From contig NC_031776.1 in the NCBI RefSeq assembly GCF_001522545.3, forward strand, positions 26,485,634-26,549,633: 64,000 nucleotides of DNA. The letters are read 5' to 3'. A model generated the notes under the pieces. That model saw only the letters and a program-made list of their open reading frames with translations. It made no database searches and was not told the origin of the DNA. The DNA comes from Parus major (taxonomy: Eukaryota; Chordata; Aves; Passeriformes; Paridae). Numbering within the stretch: position 1 is the stretch's first letter; each line of letters opens with the position of its first letter. Both the position numbers and the translations under genes were made by a program. Of this stretch, positions 38,755-52,160 are shown piece after piece.

Positions 38755-41689
38755 TGATTCTCAGTGTTTTCTTTTACCCCTTGCATAGAGTGGTTTATAT
38801 TTCACATAGCATGACTTTAATTTAATTAAACCACACCAGCTCTAAGCTGAAGTTTCCCTTACTTGATGTTTAGGAGCTTAGACTTTGGAATAAGTTCAGC
38901 CTGTGATATGCACGGGTGCTCCTGGACTGTTCCTCTGTGGTCCAGAGCTGGGAAAAGTCACTTTATTAACAGATTTTAGTTTCCCAAGCAGCGTGTACCT
39001 GTCTCCTGATAAAGTTCTTATGGATCCACAGTCAATAAAAGGTTGCACGTGATTGTTACAAAGTGCTGACTGCTTTAAGACAAAAGAATAATTCCTTTTC
39101 TTTTCCAGGTGAAAACAGCTCCCACAGATGAAGTGCTTTGCTAAAGGTCCCTCAAAAAATGTAAAGCAGACTCAGGAGATGAACCCAAGTCACCTGACAT
39201 TCCACCCTAGCCAAAATGCCTACTTGCATTGTGGGAAGCTTGGCAAGAAATAAGGGTAATGAAACTGCCCAGCTGCCTGGAAGACTGTCTCTGCTACTTT
39301 ACAGCAGGTAATCCTTTAGATTTAAGAAACAACATAACTTTTAAGGAGGAAATTTACAAAATATGTCATCTGAAGACATTGCCATGTTTAATGCATTTGC
39401 TGCCAGTGATTTTCTTTCCCTTGCTATACTGTTTACAGAGCAGCTGGTGCAGAGCTGTTGAGCTTGCTATTGAAGATGAAAGGCTGCTTGTTTTTCAAAG
39501 TCTTTTGTGCCTGTTTGCTCCTAACTGGAGCTGTCAGTGTAGATGTTTTTTATTTCCTTTATCACTATAGGTCTGAAGTCCCTTCTTTAAAGATTTCCTC
39601 AATTCAAAGAAAGATTTCTTTTGCCCTAAGTCCCAAAAGACCTGAAGGGTCTTTACTCTTTTGTTTGGGCTGAAGACTCCAAAGGCAATGCCAGTGCCTT
39701 CAAAGGGTTGCTGAAAACCTTTAACCTGCAGACAGCCAATGTCCCAGCTGAAGTCCTTTGATGAAGGCATGAGGAATTCAGTCTGTTCTACTCATCTCTG
39801 TGGCCTGGGAATGAGAACACCCCTCTTGAGCTATATAAATGCAATGGAAAGCTTCCAGTGATTATTAATTAGTGGTGTTTACAATAGTACATAAAGGATG
39901 GAGCTTTTCCCCTCAAAACAGCCACAAAGAGCATACGTTAGGTACTGTACAAATCCCCACAGCAGTGCTCACTCAAATTGTTTAAAAAGCCAAGTAATCA
40001 AGGCTGCAGAACCTTCCCCATTCCAAAACTGAGGCACTAAAGTTATGGAAGGCCAAGTCATTTGCCCAAGACCATGACAGGAAGATGAGATAAAGCTGAG
40101 AATTGAAACTAAGGTACCTGATTTTTGTTTTGTGCACCTCCTCTCATGCACTGATATAGGCTGAATTACAGGGTTTACTCTCTTCCACATAGTCTGTCTG
40201 CTGGTAGTTCTGGTACTTTGGTGAGGGAGTTATCTTAGAAATCTCTCTGATCAATCATTAAATCTTCATGATCTCACTTTTTTGAAATGTTTTAGCCAAT
40301 GAGTTTCTCTCAGAGAAGATCTGGTCTACAATGGCAGTCTGAAAGGCAGTCCCTGTGATGCTCATTTCAAGCATTCAGCCTTCCCACACAGCCTGCACCA
40401 CCAGGGCTATCAGTCACTCAAACCAATGCTCCTACCCAGCAACGTCACCCAACTGGAAAGCAAGTCTATGCAAATCTCATAATGAAGCTGTACTGAAAAG
40501 CACTGGATCCTGAGTGCTCTCCAAAGTGCTCCTCATCAGTGCATTCAAGTGACTTTCTGACTGATGAAATGTTCTTCAGCTAAATGTGCTTTTCATTTTT
40601 AAATGTGTTTTCTGTAAATGATCCACAAAAGTGATTCCAACTGGTATTTTTCATGTTGCCCTCTAGTCCTGCTGCCAACTCCCTGTCCTTGCTGACCTGA
40701 GTGTAGCCCTGGAGAGGAGCTGCAGTAGAGCTGATTGTGAGCTGTGTAGGGTTGAAAAGCCCATAGTCCAGCCACTGTGATTTTAGCTGAAGGGGAACAG
40801 TTGCAAAGGCACACTGTTCTCAATGGCCAGAGCAGATCTTGATGTTCTTGTTGAGCAGTTGAAACACTGAGCAAGGACTGAATCAATACTGAGTGTGCTG
40901 AAACCAAAGTAAGAATATCTCTACGTACATTTCCAGTTTTAATGGTCTCCACTTTGCAGAAATTGATAGCACCTGGACACCAGGAGATCCAAGCAACTCT
41001 CTGCTTGCTCATATAAAGTGTTTTCTTCCTGGTTTATTTCTTAGGATAGTGTACACAGCTAAGTCCATGCAGAAGGCACACAAACTTCTTCCTTCTTTGC
41101 TGTTTGGGATTCATTAGAGAATTGAGATTAGTCATGCATGAATGTGGGGAAGGTGACATTGCTGCCAAAGAAAACTACATCTCGAGTTTCAGGTCACCAG
41201 AGAGCTGTGTAAACAGTAACCAAAATATATATAGTTATCACTGAAGGTGACTGACTCTTAGTAGGGCATGTCATTCATAGTTTCATAGCTGCATTTAGAA
41301 AAATTGCACAATATCAGTGCAAAAAACATTTACCAAACCCAAAAGATAGCTGCAGTCACATGATAAGTCTGTTCAGAACTGGAAAGTTAATGTGAATCTT
41401 ACATTCTAGAGCATTGCCCTCACTTGGCTTTGTCAAACAGCCTGATCTAAGAATGGCATGAATTATATACCTGATTCTGTTACCAACTTTGCTGATTTCT
41501 ATTCTAAAAAAGGTTTGTTTTTTTTATTTTGTAAATTTTAATATTTTCAAAAAATATCTCAAGTGCACTAAATATATCATCTTTTGCCACAGAAACCTTT
41601 ATGACCTGATAATTAAGAGATTGATCACCCCCAGCAACAGACATAAACATTTAAACAGTACATAACTGTTCTCTGTACTAATGCAATAA

Positions 41690-41900
41690 AAATGGGTTTA
41701 CTTTTACGGTGGTAATTTTAGCAGCAGTCTAAATCAACACGCTGTTGATAATCAGACAAATCTTCCTTCAAAGAGAAATGCAGTGCAAGTGAGCTTGTTA
41801 GTATTATGGGCACATTATTGTCTCCACTTTCCTCAATCAGCTTTTATTCATGCTTTTACAATAGGTGTAAATTTTTATATTTCCTTAGGCAAGCAGAAGA
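41690..41900. promoter_or_regulatory. AT-rich candidate regulatory block
   Basis: The stretch holds GGTAATTTTAGC, CTAAATCAAC, GTTGATAATCAGAC and TTATTGTC-type words with no open frame. The left margin is preceded by about 150 bp of still higher A+T content. Confidence 0.2.
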
Positions 41901-43272
41901 ATGAACTGAACATCTAGAAGATTACTTAAAATAGGTTATGGTGAGAAGAAATAGACAATCCTGTACAATGTTGAAAAGGTCAGTGGATTAGAGTGCTGAT
42001 TTCTGCAAATGGGCAGCCCTGCTCTGCTGGGGCTGGCAGGCATCTGAAAAAGAAAAAAATTGATAGGGGGTGTTCAAAATTTGGTGGGATGTTTTCTGTA
42101 TGGATGTGTTAGGGAATTTGGGAGGGAGAATGGTGGGAAAACATTTCTGCAGTACGAGGCACAGCCAGTGGGTGAATGGTGTCTGAAAAAGGAATCGTGT
42201 TGTGTGAGGTTGAGGGCTTACTCCTGTGTCAGACCTAGGCTCCCTCAGCTGTGCCTTGTCTTCTTCCCTCAGCCCTGGTCTGCCTTGTAGGTATAGGAGA
42301 AGTGAGGAAGCCCAGGGAAGTGGCTTTGTACCTTTGTGTGTGATACAGCAACAAACGCTGCTCTGGGTTGGATGCTCTCAAGCAGTAACAAAAATGTAGG
42401 GCAGCCGGTTTTATTTTTCCATTCTCTTGACAGTGTTGCTTTAAAAAGTTGAAAGAAATCAGTGAAATATTTCTGGGCTAAAATTTTATGAGTGCTCCTG
42501 TCAAGGACATGCTTGTTGCTCCACATGACTGTTTCCAAGGCTGTACTGGCTCTGACAAGTAACATTGTGGCTGCTTTCACTTGCATTGTTTCCAAGGTGG
42601 AGCTTTTATTTTTCCTGTTTTCTAAATCCAGCCAAAGGAGTTTGGGTCAGCCACAGGATGCCTGTTCCTCAAACCTCTCTGTAGAAACTCTAGATGGATT
42701 TATTTTTGTGGTTGATCTGAGAATCACCCTTTTCCTTATATCAGGACAGTAATTCCTGTTGGCTGCAAGGAGAATCTGTTCACTTGAATATCTAGATGAT
42801 CATGTTAATTGTGATCCTTTCTGCTCCTTTAATATCTGGACCTTGCTGGCCTCTTCTGAACCAAGACCACTCCTAACTCAGTTTGGATGCTCCATGCAAC
42901 GTGTTTCTCATGCCTGGCTAGGGACAGCTGTTCTGTTCTGTGAATGGCTGTCCTGAGCATGTCCCATCTCAGATAAGAGTTGTCCTTTCAAGCCACACTC
43001 CCATCTGACTGCTGTTTTGTAAACTCATGAAATTTGGTTGTAAAGTCCTATCATTCCAATTTTCAAGCAGAAGGAGAAAAATGGTCGTGCCAGATTCAGC
43101 GCAGCCTTAACTGAAGGTGGGGATGTGCATTACATTATTGTTGGCCTTTTTATCTCTGGTGCTTTATTTTTTTTATGACTAGCAGGATGACAATTAGTCA
43201 GTTCGGGTTGTCTGCTCCTTGCCTGAAGGGCCATGAGAATGTTTCAAGAAATGGCTTTGTGATGGCTTCTCT

Positions 43273-43293
43273 CTTAACATTTTAAATGTTAAG
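43273..43293. repeat. 21-bp AT-rich palindrome
   Basis: CTTAACATTT and AAATGTTAAG are exact complements around one T. AT-rich palindromes of this length can arise by chance in a 64-kb window. Confidence 0.5.
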
Positions 43294-46184
43294 CCTCATA
43301 TGTTTGCCAGAATGCAAGATTCCTCATAAATCAGTTCTTAACAGAGCAAGTTTAAATCCTGTGGTAGAAACAGCCTCCTTTTCAACCAACAGGGATGGAT
43401 TCAGCTATGATCTGGCTTTTCAGGCCTGATAAAATTTGCAGGAATACCCCTTTCTTGAGCAGAGCCTTCACCTTCTTTAGTTGCTTGGTCAAATGGTTCT
43501 CCTAGCAATGATTGGATGGGTATAGCAGCCTGGTTTGCTTTGTCCCAGAGAGCTGTGTCTCCAGTCACTCTTATCTCATATTTTCTGCAGTCAGTGACAG
43601 ACGGGCATGGCTTTGATACCTGTGTGGTTTTTTTTTTGTCGGAAGTCAAGTGGAATCAGCATCTCATTTTAGGTGGGCTGCTGGATTGCTGCTGAAAGGC
43701 AGTGCATCTGTACTTGGTTACCAGTGGGGAAATGCAGGGCTGATTACCTTACCCATCAGGGCTAGAATGAGCATGGAGACTTCCATGGCTGACAGGAAGG
43801 AAGAAGGCCAGGGAAGAAGAATCTGTGGATCAGGGGCCTTTCATACACATTGAAGAACAGAGAGGCAAGTCCATCTGTCAACTGTTAGCCCATCACCATG
43901 GTCCTGGAATAACTCAGAGAATAAGCACTCTCCAGCTGCATGATGGGAGAAAAAGGTTAATCGAGCTTCTGTTGTGTGCCCTGAAGCCAAAGAATATTTA
44001 TTTCATGGAGAACTCAGTGCTATCATATCCTTTGGGGCAGGTGCTTGGCTCTGGTGAGTGTAAGCCCATCCTTTGTCTTGGTTTTGGCTTTCTTTTGCCT
44101 TCCTGTTTCTGGCTTACCTTGGTTCATCCCATGTCAAATTACTTTCATCCTTTCTGCCTGCCAGGATGGGGAAGGGGCCAAAAATACAGTAGAGCAGAAG
44201 GTGCTGCACACACAGTTTTCAGTGGCAAATACAGCTATGCAATCCAAGCCAGTGGTCCCAAAGGTTTTTCCTTAGCCTGAAAGCAGGCAGAGAGCCTGGT
44301 GGCTTCAATGACACTTGCCCAAGAAAGCCCTTTGTGACCTGCAGCAAGGTGTTAAGTGATGGACACTTGCCTATCTCCAGGCCATCCATCCAGCCCCAGG
44401 TGGAGAAGTGGAGCTGCTTACTGTGCCATCTAAGCTATGTTTGGCCATCCTGCCATTTGGGCAAACCTGCTTCCCCTCTCTGGCGTGCACATGAAAACAA
44501 ACTGCCTCAGGCAGTCACCCAATGCATCTGCCACAGCTTCCACTGACATGGCTAAAGTCATCTGTTCTGCATGAATGGGGCTGACCAGCATCTGGCAAAT
44601 CTCTGAACCACTGGGATCTGTTGTAAAGGGCAAGTGACCAACCACTCCAACAGCCTGACTATAGAGCAGAATTTAGTAGAGCAATGGCTCTGCCCTGGCA
44701 TGGTTCCCTTTGAGCTTTCAGCTCAAATGAGTTGGGCTCCTTCCCCAGTTAAAACCACCTGAATCCACAGTGTTCAGCAGAGTCACAATATCTGTCACGT
44801 AGGCAGTTTTTTGGGTGCCTGTGGCTTTAGATTCAGTGGCTCTAGCAGCCAGCACATAGCTGAGGTATCTGAGACTCTGCTCAAGCAAGGCAGGGCTGGA
44901 TGGGGTGCACAGGTGGGGTAGATTTGGCCCATGCAAGTGGCAAGTACCCACTCTTTTTGCCCTGCCCTTCCCTAAAGCAAACACAGCTCCAGAGCTTGAC
45001 CTTGGCTGACTGGAAAATGAGCTGTGCTCACTGAAGAGGCAGCTGAGGCAGTGTAAACTGGTGTTGTCACTCACTGGCAATACCCTGCCTCACTGCATGT
45101 GGTTTGTCTGAGCCAGTGCTCCATTAGTGAGGTGCAGAAGTGGAAGGAGTGTATACACTGGCAATGCAGTTGTCTGTCTCTAGAAGATCTGGAAATGTAA
45201 CAGTCTTAGAGACTTAAAAATGCATATTTCCACCTCACCAGAATGCCTGAGATTTAGAAGATTTTCCTATCCTGAGGCAGAACAAACTGCCTGTATTTTG
45301 AAAAGAATGAAAACATGAAAAATGTGGCTTGAGTCAGTCAAAATATTTTTGACATGTTTTGTTTCATGTGAGCTTTTATGATGTGTTTGCATATTTTTTA
45401 TCTACAACAACTAAAATATTTGAAATGACATATTTGAATAATGCTGAAATTTCATTCTCTCTCTGATTTCGTATATAAAGAAGCCTGTATTTTTCACTGG
45501 TTTAAGTGAATGCCTAGTTCCTGCTTAAAAAAAAATAGATCAGTTGGTGTAATGTAAATCTGCTTGATTCAATTAGAAAGAGCTTTTGAAGCAAAGTCAG
45601 GGAATTTATCTCCTGTATGATAAATGGTGTCAAAGAGGTTACCACTGGATACAAAGTTAACCCAGGAACTAGTTTTTCCTATCTTCTAGTTCAATTTCAA
45701 ATGCTGGTAATTCTGTCTTTGGTTTGACTCAGGAAATCACTGTAAGAAGCCTCACCAAGCACTTAAGAGATCATTTGATCATGAGGCAGCAAACAGAGAT
45801 GAACCTCCTGAGGTTTTACAGTCCTAACTGCAAGCAAAGACATTACCTTCTCATGCACTGGCAGCTGATTCCAAATCCCTCTAAAGGGCTTCAGGAAAAT
45901 GTTACTGAGCTTTATCCTCAGCTAAGTTTCTGCTCATACTAGGTCTTGTAGCTACTTGACTACAGCATCATAGTGGTGCACGACCTGCTGTCGGGCAGGA
46001 TGATGCCTCCTCCAGTGCTGGCACATTAAACTGTCTGGATTTACACATATTCATATGTATTTTGATGATATGTGACACCTGTAATTGTTTCAGCAGTTCA
46101 CCCTGAGGAGGGTTGAACTGAGGTACAAGGGAAGCAACCCTGCCTGGCCAAGATACAGGAGAGAAAATCTCTGTTGTAACCAAG

Positions 46185-46400
46185 AGTTAACAAACCACAG
46201 CAATTACCCAATTAAAGCTAAGCCCCTCTTTAATCAAGACAGTCAAGTTAAGAGGCCCTCGGGATTTTTGTGAGAAGGAGGAAGTCCTAATCATTGCAAA
46301 GGGAATTGCTTCTTTTTCTACCAGGCTTGAAGTTGCCCCCAAACTTGCAGATGCTGAATTTGAAAAAGAGAATCATTAGTTTTTAATAAAGAACTTGCTC
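46185..46400. promoter_or_regulatory. AT-rich candidate regulatory block
   Basis: GTTAACAAACCACAG (containing a RUNX-like AACCACA), CAATTACCCAATTAAAG, CTTTAATCAAGAC and CCTAATCATTG lie within about 100 bp, followed by ATCATTAGTTTTTAATAAAG. No coding frame is convincing. Confidence 0.25.
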
Positions 46401-49400
46401 CTTGGGAGGTGTGGGGATGGACTGAAAGCATTTTGCCATACAGTTTAGAGTTCATTAGTGCACCCATCAGGGAAAATGTGTGAGAAAAGTGAAATCAGAT
46501 GAATATTCCTTATTTAACCTCCAAACCAGTAATTTAGAAAAAAAAAGAAAAAGGCAATTTCTTCTAAATCTGAGTTCCAGGTGACTGCTTTTTATCTGAG
46601 CTCCATCAAATTATTCCCCTGCTAAATTTTCATTAAATAGGCTTTTTGCTCCAGCAGACACTGACTCCCTGAGATCATTTTGAAAGCAAAACATTCTGTT
46701 TTTATTAGTAATGATCCATCTTCCACCCTGGTTCTATGAGGGGCTTGAGGAAAGTGTTTGTGCCTAGGTGTTAATTTTCTGCACTGAATCCCTGTTTTTT
46801 CTCTGATATGGGGATGGGCAGAATGAACTGGTTCCTGCTTGTCTCCCTGGCTGTGGGTAGGACTGGGGCACAAGAGAAAGTCATGATTCTGCCTCCACAC
46901 AAGTCAAGACGTAGCATCCCTGGCCTCACACTCACTGCTCAGGCTTGTAGTTAGATCCCTCACACCCTCATTCCCACTGCAGTGTGAGGTTGCAGAGAGG
47001 AGACTGTCTTCAGGCTCTGTTATGGTAATTTCTCCCTTCCTTGGTTGTCCCATGTGATTAATTTCTAGCTTTTATTTCTATGTGGCAACTACCAGACACA
47101 ATTTTTCTACAGGCTCCTGTTTATTCTGGACTTACACATGGCAAGTTTCCTAAACAGCCCTTTTTAAAAACACAGATTTATTTGCTTTTATTGACTCTGG
47201 TCAAAGCAGCTGTTCTGAAATCCCATAGGGATGGAGCATTAGGGGCAGACAAATGTGATGAGCTGGAGCTGCTCCACATACCAAGTACAGCTGGTTGAAA
47301 ATAGCCTTGACCATTTTATAAACTGAAGCATTGTCCAGTCCTGTTTTGACTGACCTGACATATTAATGTGCTGAGGGGACTGGGCAGAACTGCCTCAACA
47401 TTTCCCAGGTGGTTTCTTGGGGCACGTTTGCCTTGACAGATTCCTTCCTGTGCATGAACTCTGAGGCAGAAAGAATCTTTTACAGAGATTTTGTATTATT
47501 GTCTATGATTTTTATGGCAAAATGAGCTTCCTTCATGTTGTTTTGCTTCCCTTCTTTCCTCTCCTTGGTGACCTCACAGCCATTAGTGCCTGAATTCCAG
47601 CATTTACGTACTTTATTTCTTTTCTCTGCTGTCTCTGGGGAGGACTCTGCATCCATGACCCAGCCATAGGAGGCTTGGGTGCTTGTACTGCAGTCTGAAG
47701 GGCTGTTAATGTGGCATGATCAGACTGGGACCTATCTAGGAATGGAGAAGACCCCAGAAGTCTGTGATTCCTTGCCAGAAGCAGGAATGGAAACAAGCTT
47801 GATTTGGGGCTTCCAGGCCCTTGCCTCTATTGTGGGAAGCCTGGAAACCCCCATATGCCAAGGATTTGCAGTGTCCTCACTGTGGGAATGAGCTGTGGGC
47901 TCCCTGGACAGCCTACTGTCCATAGGCTACTGAGGTCTGCAACCCAGATATCCTCACTCCAGTGCAATCCTGCCAACATCCAAGGAGGAGATTCTTCCTA
48001 TCAAACCATTTTACTTAATGTTTTGCTTCACAGGCAATACAGAGCCTAGGTGAGAGGAGAATCAGGCCTTTAATCTCAAGTGATGCAATGGCATTTTATC
48101 ATGTCCTCTGAATTATTCTGCCACAAGCATCTTGAAAGTCTGGTTTATCTCCTCTAAAATGATTCATGCACTGCTCATCAATCACCCATATTTCACAACT
48201 AACATGCCATAGGTAACCACCTATTTCAGCCTGAGCTGAAATTTGGACCGAAATTATTGTATTTTCTGGACCTCTGTGTCTGAACCTGGGGGAAACTGCT
48301 GGTGCACTTGAGATGTTTGGGTGCTGTGGAGAGATAGGGCGTAGGGTGTTTGGTTGGGTGGCAGGTCAGCCACCTGTGTCAGGCTCTGTCCTTCCACATA
48401 CCAGCTCTCAGGAGCAGCAAATTTCAGCTTTGCAATAGATTATGCAGGCAAGACTGAAGCAAGTGAAAATTTTTTTCTCAGTTAAAACACTCCAGGTTAC
48501 TTTGCCTTAGGAGCACAGGTCTACCTGCCTGGTTTGCTCCTATTTCACTGCAACCTGGACTTGAATGGCAGGGTGATTCTTGCATGAGTAGAAACTGGGG
48601 GTACCAGAGAAATGTTCAGCACTCATAGGAGTTCAGGATTTTTTGAGAACTTTCTTGTCAGTCACCAAAGCCTAAATCTAATTTTATGCACTAAGCTATG
48701 AACTCTTAGAAAGTATATGGCATCAATTCTGCTTACTGATCAGTTTTGATAAGTTGGCTTGATACAGTCAAATCCTTTGAGTTGCTTTCCATTCCCCAAC
48801 AGGGAATGTGAACAAAGGAAGAAACTGGAGCTGAGAGAGACCAGGTGTGGCCAAGTTAGGTCCAATGTACCTGTTTTAGCTGTCTGTCCTCCCTGTATCA
48901 CTAGCTGTTTATTCTTGAGCCCTGCTCTGGTGCAAGCTGGGAAGGGATCTCACCAATAACTCTATTCTCACAAAGTCATTGAGTGGTACAGAAAATACAA
49001 AGGACTACCCTGAAATACATGAAATGATGAAGTAAAGAGTTAATGAATCCTCAAGAAGCTTTAAGTTTGCATAGAGAAATCAGAGAGGGGAGGATCACCA
49101 GTACATTTCTCTGGCCAAACCCACAGACAAAGATTGAAAGTCGCCAGGGACAGCAAACAGAACAATGTTCCTGTGAGGCCAAGAGTTTGTTTTGCCATTT
49201 GTTCTCTGTACGTTACCATGGAATACAACTGCTCCTGTGGGTACAAGAAGAAATAACCTCATACCCTGCATTTATCTCAGACACATCCTGTAGTTTAAAC
49301 AGGTCATAGTGCTCTTCTTTTGCACTGGACCACTTGACTGCTTTCTCCATGGAAATCCCTCTGTCTGGGGACACTCTGCCAACACCTTTGTTTGAGACTC

Positions 49401-51890
49401 TCCACAGAGATTTCCGTAAGTAACATGCTTGGTTTGTGTTCCCGTTCTTTCCATGTTCCCTGGCTAGGCGTGCTCAAGCAGACAGATGTGTGTGGAATGT
49501 TGGTGGGAGCAGGCTGTTCTGAGGCAATTGTCCAAAATATCCATGCAAGAGCTTCAGAATGAGAGTGCAAATTTGCACTGCAAACCTGTTTCTGAGATGT
49601 ATGCTGATCCAGGTGGAAATCTAGGAAGCATGCAATGTAACCTATGTGTCCTGTTGTGCCTGCATTGCAGATCACTTATGCTGTTAAATACCTGAAATGG
49701 TTTGCAGAAACTACGTTATAAATTGTGCTGAAAAACATATAAGCCTAAGGAAAAAAAACACCCCTGTTCACAGGGGGGGAAAAAAAGCAAAAGGTGGAAA
49801 ATGAGCAAGCTGCTTTATTTTTTATGAGTTAATCACCCATCTTCAGATCTGACAAAATACTCAGAGGAAGTTGGAGTCTCTTTTTGCTCTATTTTCAGCT
49901 GGTGCTTGAAGAAAAAGTGTCAGAAATCTCTCCGCAAATCCTGTTCTAATGAGATTTCCAGCCAGTTTCGTGAATGAAGTTGGTTTGGATTAACTGTGAA
50001 TAAGTTCTTGTGCAGAGAACTAGCAAAGCATGGGTTCATTGATCACAGACACTTCTGTGTATGGTGTCTGACCCAACACTCAATAAAGTCAATAAAAAGC
50101 CTACTGGGCCAGCTTATCCTATAGCTGTGGAGCCACTTTGCAGTTCCAAAGCAGCTGGAGTCAGCTATTCCTAGAAACCTAGAAACTGGATGGGAGGGAA
50201 ATTTGTTTATGGTCTATTCACCTGATTTATGGGAATTTGCATCAGGCCCAGGGACAAGTTCTCTATACCATACACTGCTCATTTACAAAACTGGTGTAGC
50301 AGATGAGACCTAGTAAGAGTCAAGTTCTCATCTTATCCTCCTCCTGTTTTGATGCCTTATTTCCCATCAGTAATTAACAGGAATGGATGTCTACTTCTTC
50401 TGGGATTGTTTAACTGGGGGGACGGTTCCAGGGCTGTCCCCTGAGGCTGTCTTCACAAGTAACAGGTTTTTGAGTTATGCCTCTCCATTAATCCCCTGTC
50501 TGAACAATAGCAGTGGTGCTTGCTCTGAATCCAAAGGTGTTTGCAATCAACCCCACAATGATATTCAAGGAGGGCACTGTTTTAAAAGGCTGCCCCTCCT
50601 GAAGTGTGCTGTGTGTGTTTTAAATGTGACAGGCTACATGACAGGACCTGAAACAGAGACATTTGAGGAAGCTTGGAAACTTCTGATCCTGGAGCCTGAG
50701 CCAAACCATACTTCCTGACTTTTTGGCTTGGGAGTCTCTGATTCAAACACACCATTTTCACCTGCTATCCACAGCTTTATCATTCCTGCAGAATAATCAC
50801 TGTTTTTAAGATGCCTGCCTTGATATAACAATGCAATTCTCTGCATGACAAACCCCTAAAACTCTGGTGGCTGGTAAATAAAAATTATTGAGAATGATTG
50901 TTTCATTTGAGGCATCAATAACTTCTGCAGAGGTGTAAGGAGAACAGCTCAGCTTCCCTGAAAATTGCAAAGGAACTTTTTTTTTGTTACAAAGCTCACT
51001 TTGCCAGCTATGCAAACTCCAGCTAAGGTTCCTGGGTGTCAAATTTTTTGAGGTGGAAATCCAATACTGAAGGTTTGATGGGGCATCAGGGCTACCAATT
51101 CTGCTTGTGAGGCTGTGTGAAAAGCTAATATGTGCGTTGAGAAGTAAAAGCACTGACTGAATGATCTTTCAGGAGCTGTGGACTCGGTTCTTGTTTCTAT
51201 GCAAGAATTCAATGTGTTCTATGTGTCTTCTGTGCAGCCTCAAGGTGGTTGCTCTTCTTGTTGTCACGTGGGCTCAGTTGCTAGACCAGTCTTGCAGTAT
51301 ATGGAAGAGAGTAGGAGAGGTCAGGCCTCCATCTGCTTCTTTAAGCAGCCTGGACATGGTTTCTGCCCGGAGTGACCAGAGTCAGCAGGGAGCCGAGGCA
51401 GCAGGGCACTGTGACCCTCATCTCCCGATGTGCCGTCACTGCGCTCTCATGAAGCTGTACCACCAAACCACTGTGGAGCCAAATGCCATACAGGAGATGA
51501 GAATTACAGGGAACATCCTTCATGCGCTGTTTTTTCTTCAGAGCTTTTCTTTTAGAAAGTGGATAGTCCTCTGTTGCTTCTCAGCCTACTGGCAAAGTTA
51601 CTGGGATTGGCAGTCCTCAATTTGGGGGCCAGTGCAGGAAGACAGGTTGGAGTGAGTCTGATTGAAGAGTTCTGTACTGATTAGGGTCAGATGTTATTGC
51701 CATAGGGGCAGTTAATTGAAGGGGTGTCAGTAGACAGCAGGGCACCTCTCTAATTTTCCTTCTCTGCCTATTATTTAACAAAACTATTGAGAGAAAGGCT
51801 CCATTAACTATACTTTTGTCTTTAATTCTGCAACTTCAGTAAAAACCAGTATAGGACAAGCCCCTGAATACAGGATGGAATTGGTTCTGT

Positions 51891-51908
51891 AATAATAATA
51901 ATAACAAC
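51891..51908 (+). repeat. Short AAT microsatellite
   Basis: Four AAT units are followed by two AAC units at the left margin of an AT-rich block. Confidence 0.8.
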
Positions 51909-51939
51909 TTGCTTTCCCTCTTTGAAAATAAATATGGGT

Positions 51940-52160
51940 TTTAGTAGAGAGATTTAGCTGTTGCTGGCAGTCAATCAAGCAGGACAATTTGGGCTCTGAG
52001 TACTTGATTAGAATAACTTTAAGGAAAATTGCCTTCCTGAATCAAGTAAGGATCCATTAACCTGATGAAACAGAGTTTGCTTATCTGAAAGGTTAAGACT
52101 CGTAACACAGCTTGGACTGCATTAGATGAAGCTTCTTTTAGAACAGAAAGTAATAAAAAC
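51940..52160. promoter_or_regulatory. AT-rich candidate regulatory block
   Basis: AGTCAATCAAGCAGG, CTTGATTAGAATAAC, CCATTAACCTGATG and GCATTAGATG occur in about 200 bp, in a region continuing AT-rich to about 52500. Enhancer function is inferred from motif texture only. Confidence 0.25.

Noticed and set aside
39825..39850. TATA-box-like GAGCTATATAAATGC
   Set aside because: No initiator, CpG enrichment or downstream exon supports a promoter; TATAAA is frequent in AT-rich DNA.
49751..49790. CCCCTG / CAGGGG hairpin between A runs, as a terminator or small RNA
   Set aside because: The stem is only six or seven pairs and the flanks are low complexity; bacterial-style terminators are not relevant in this genome.
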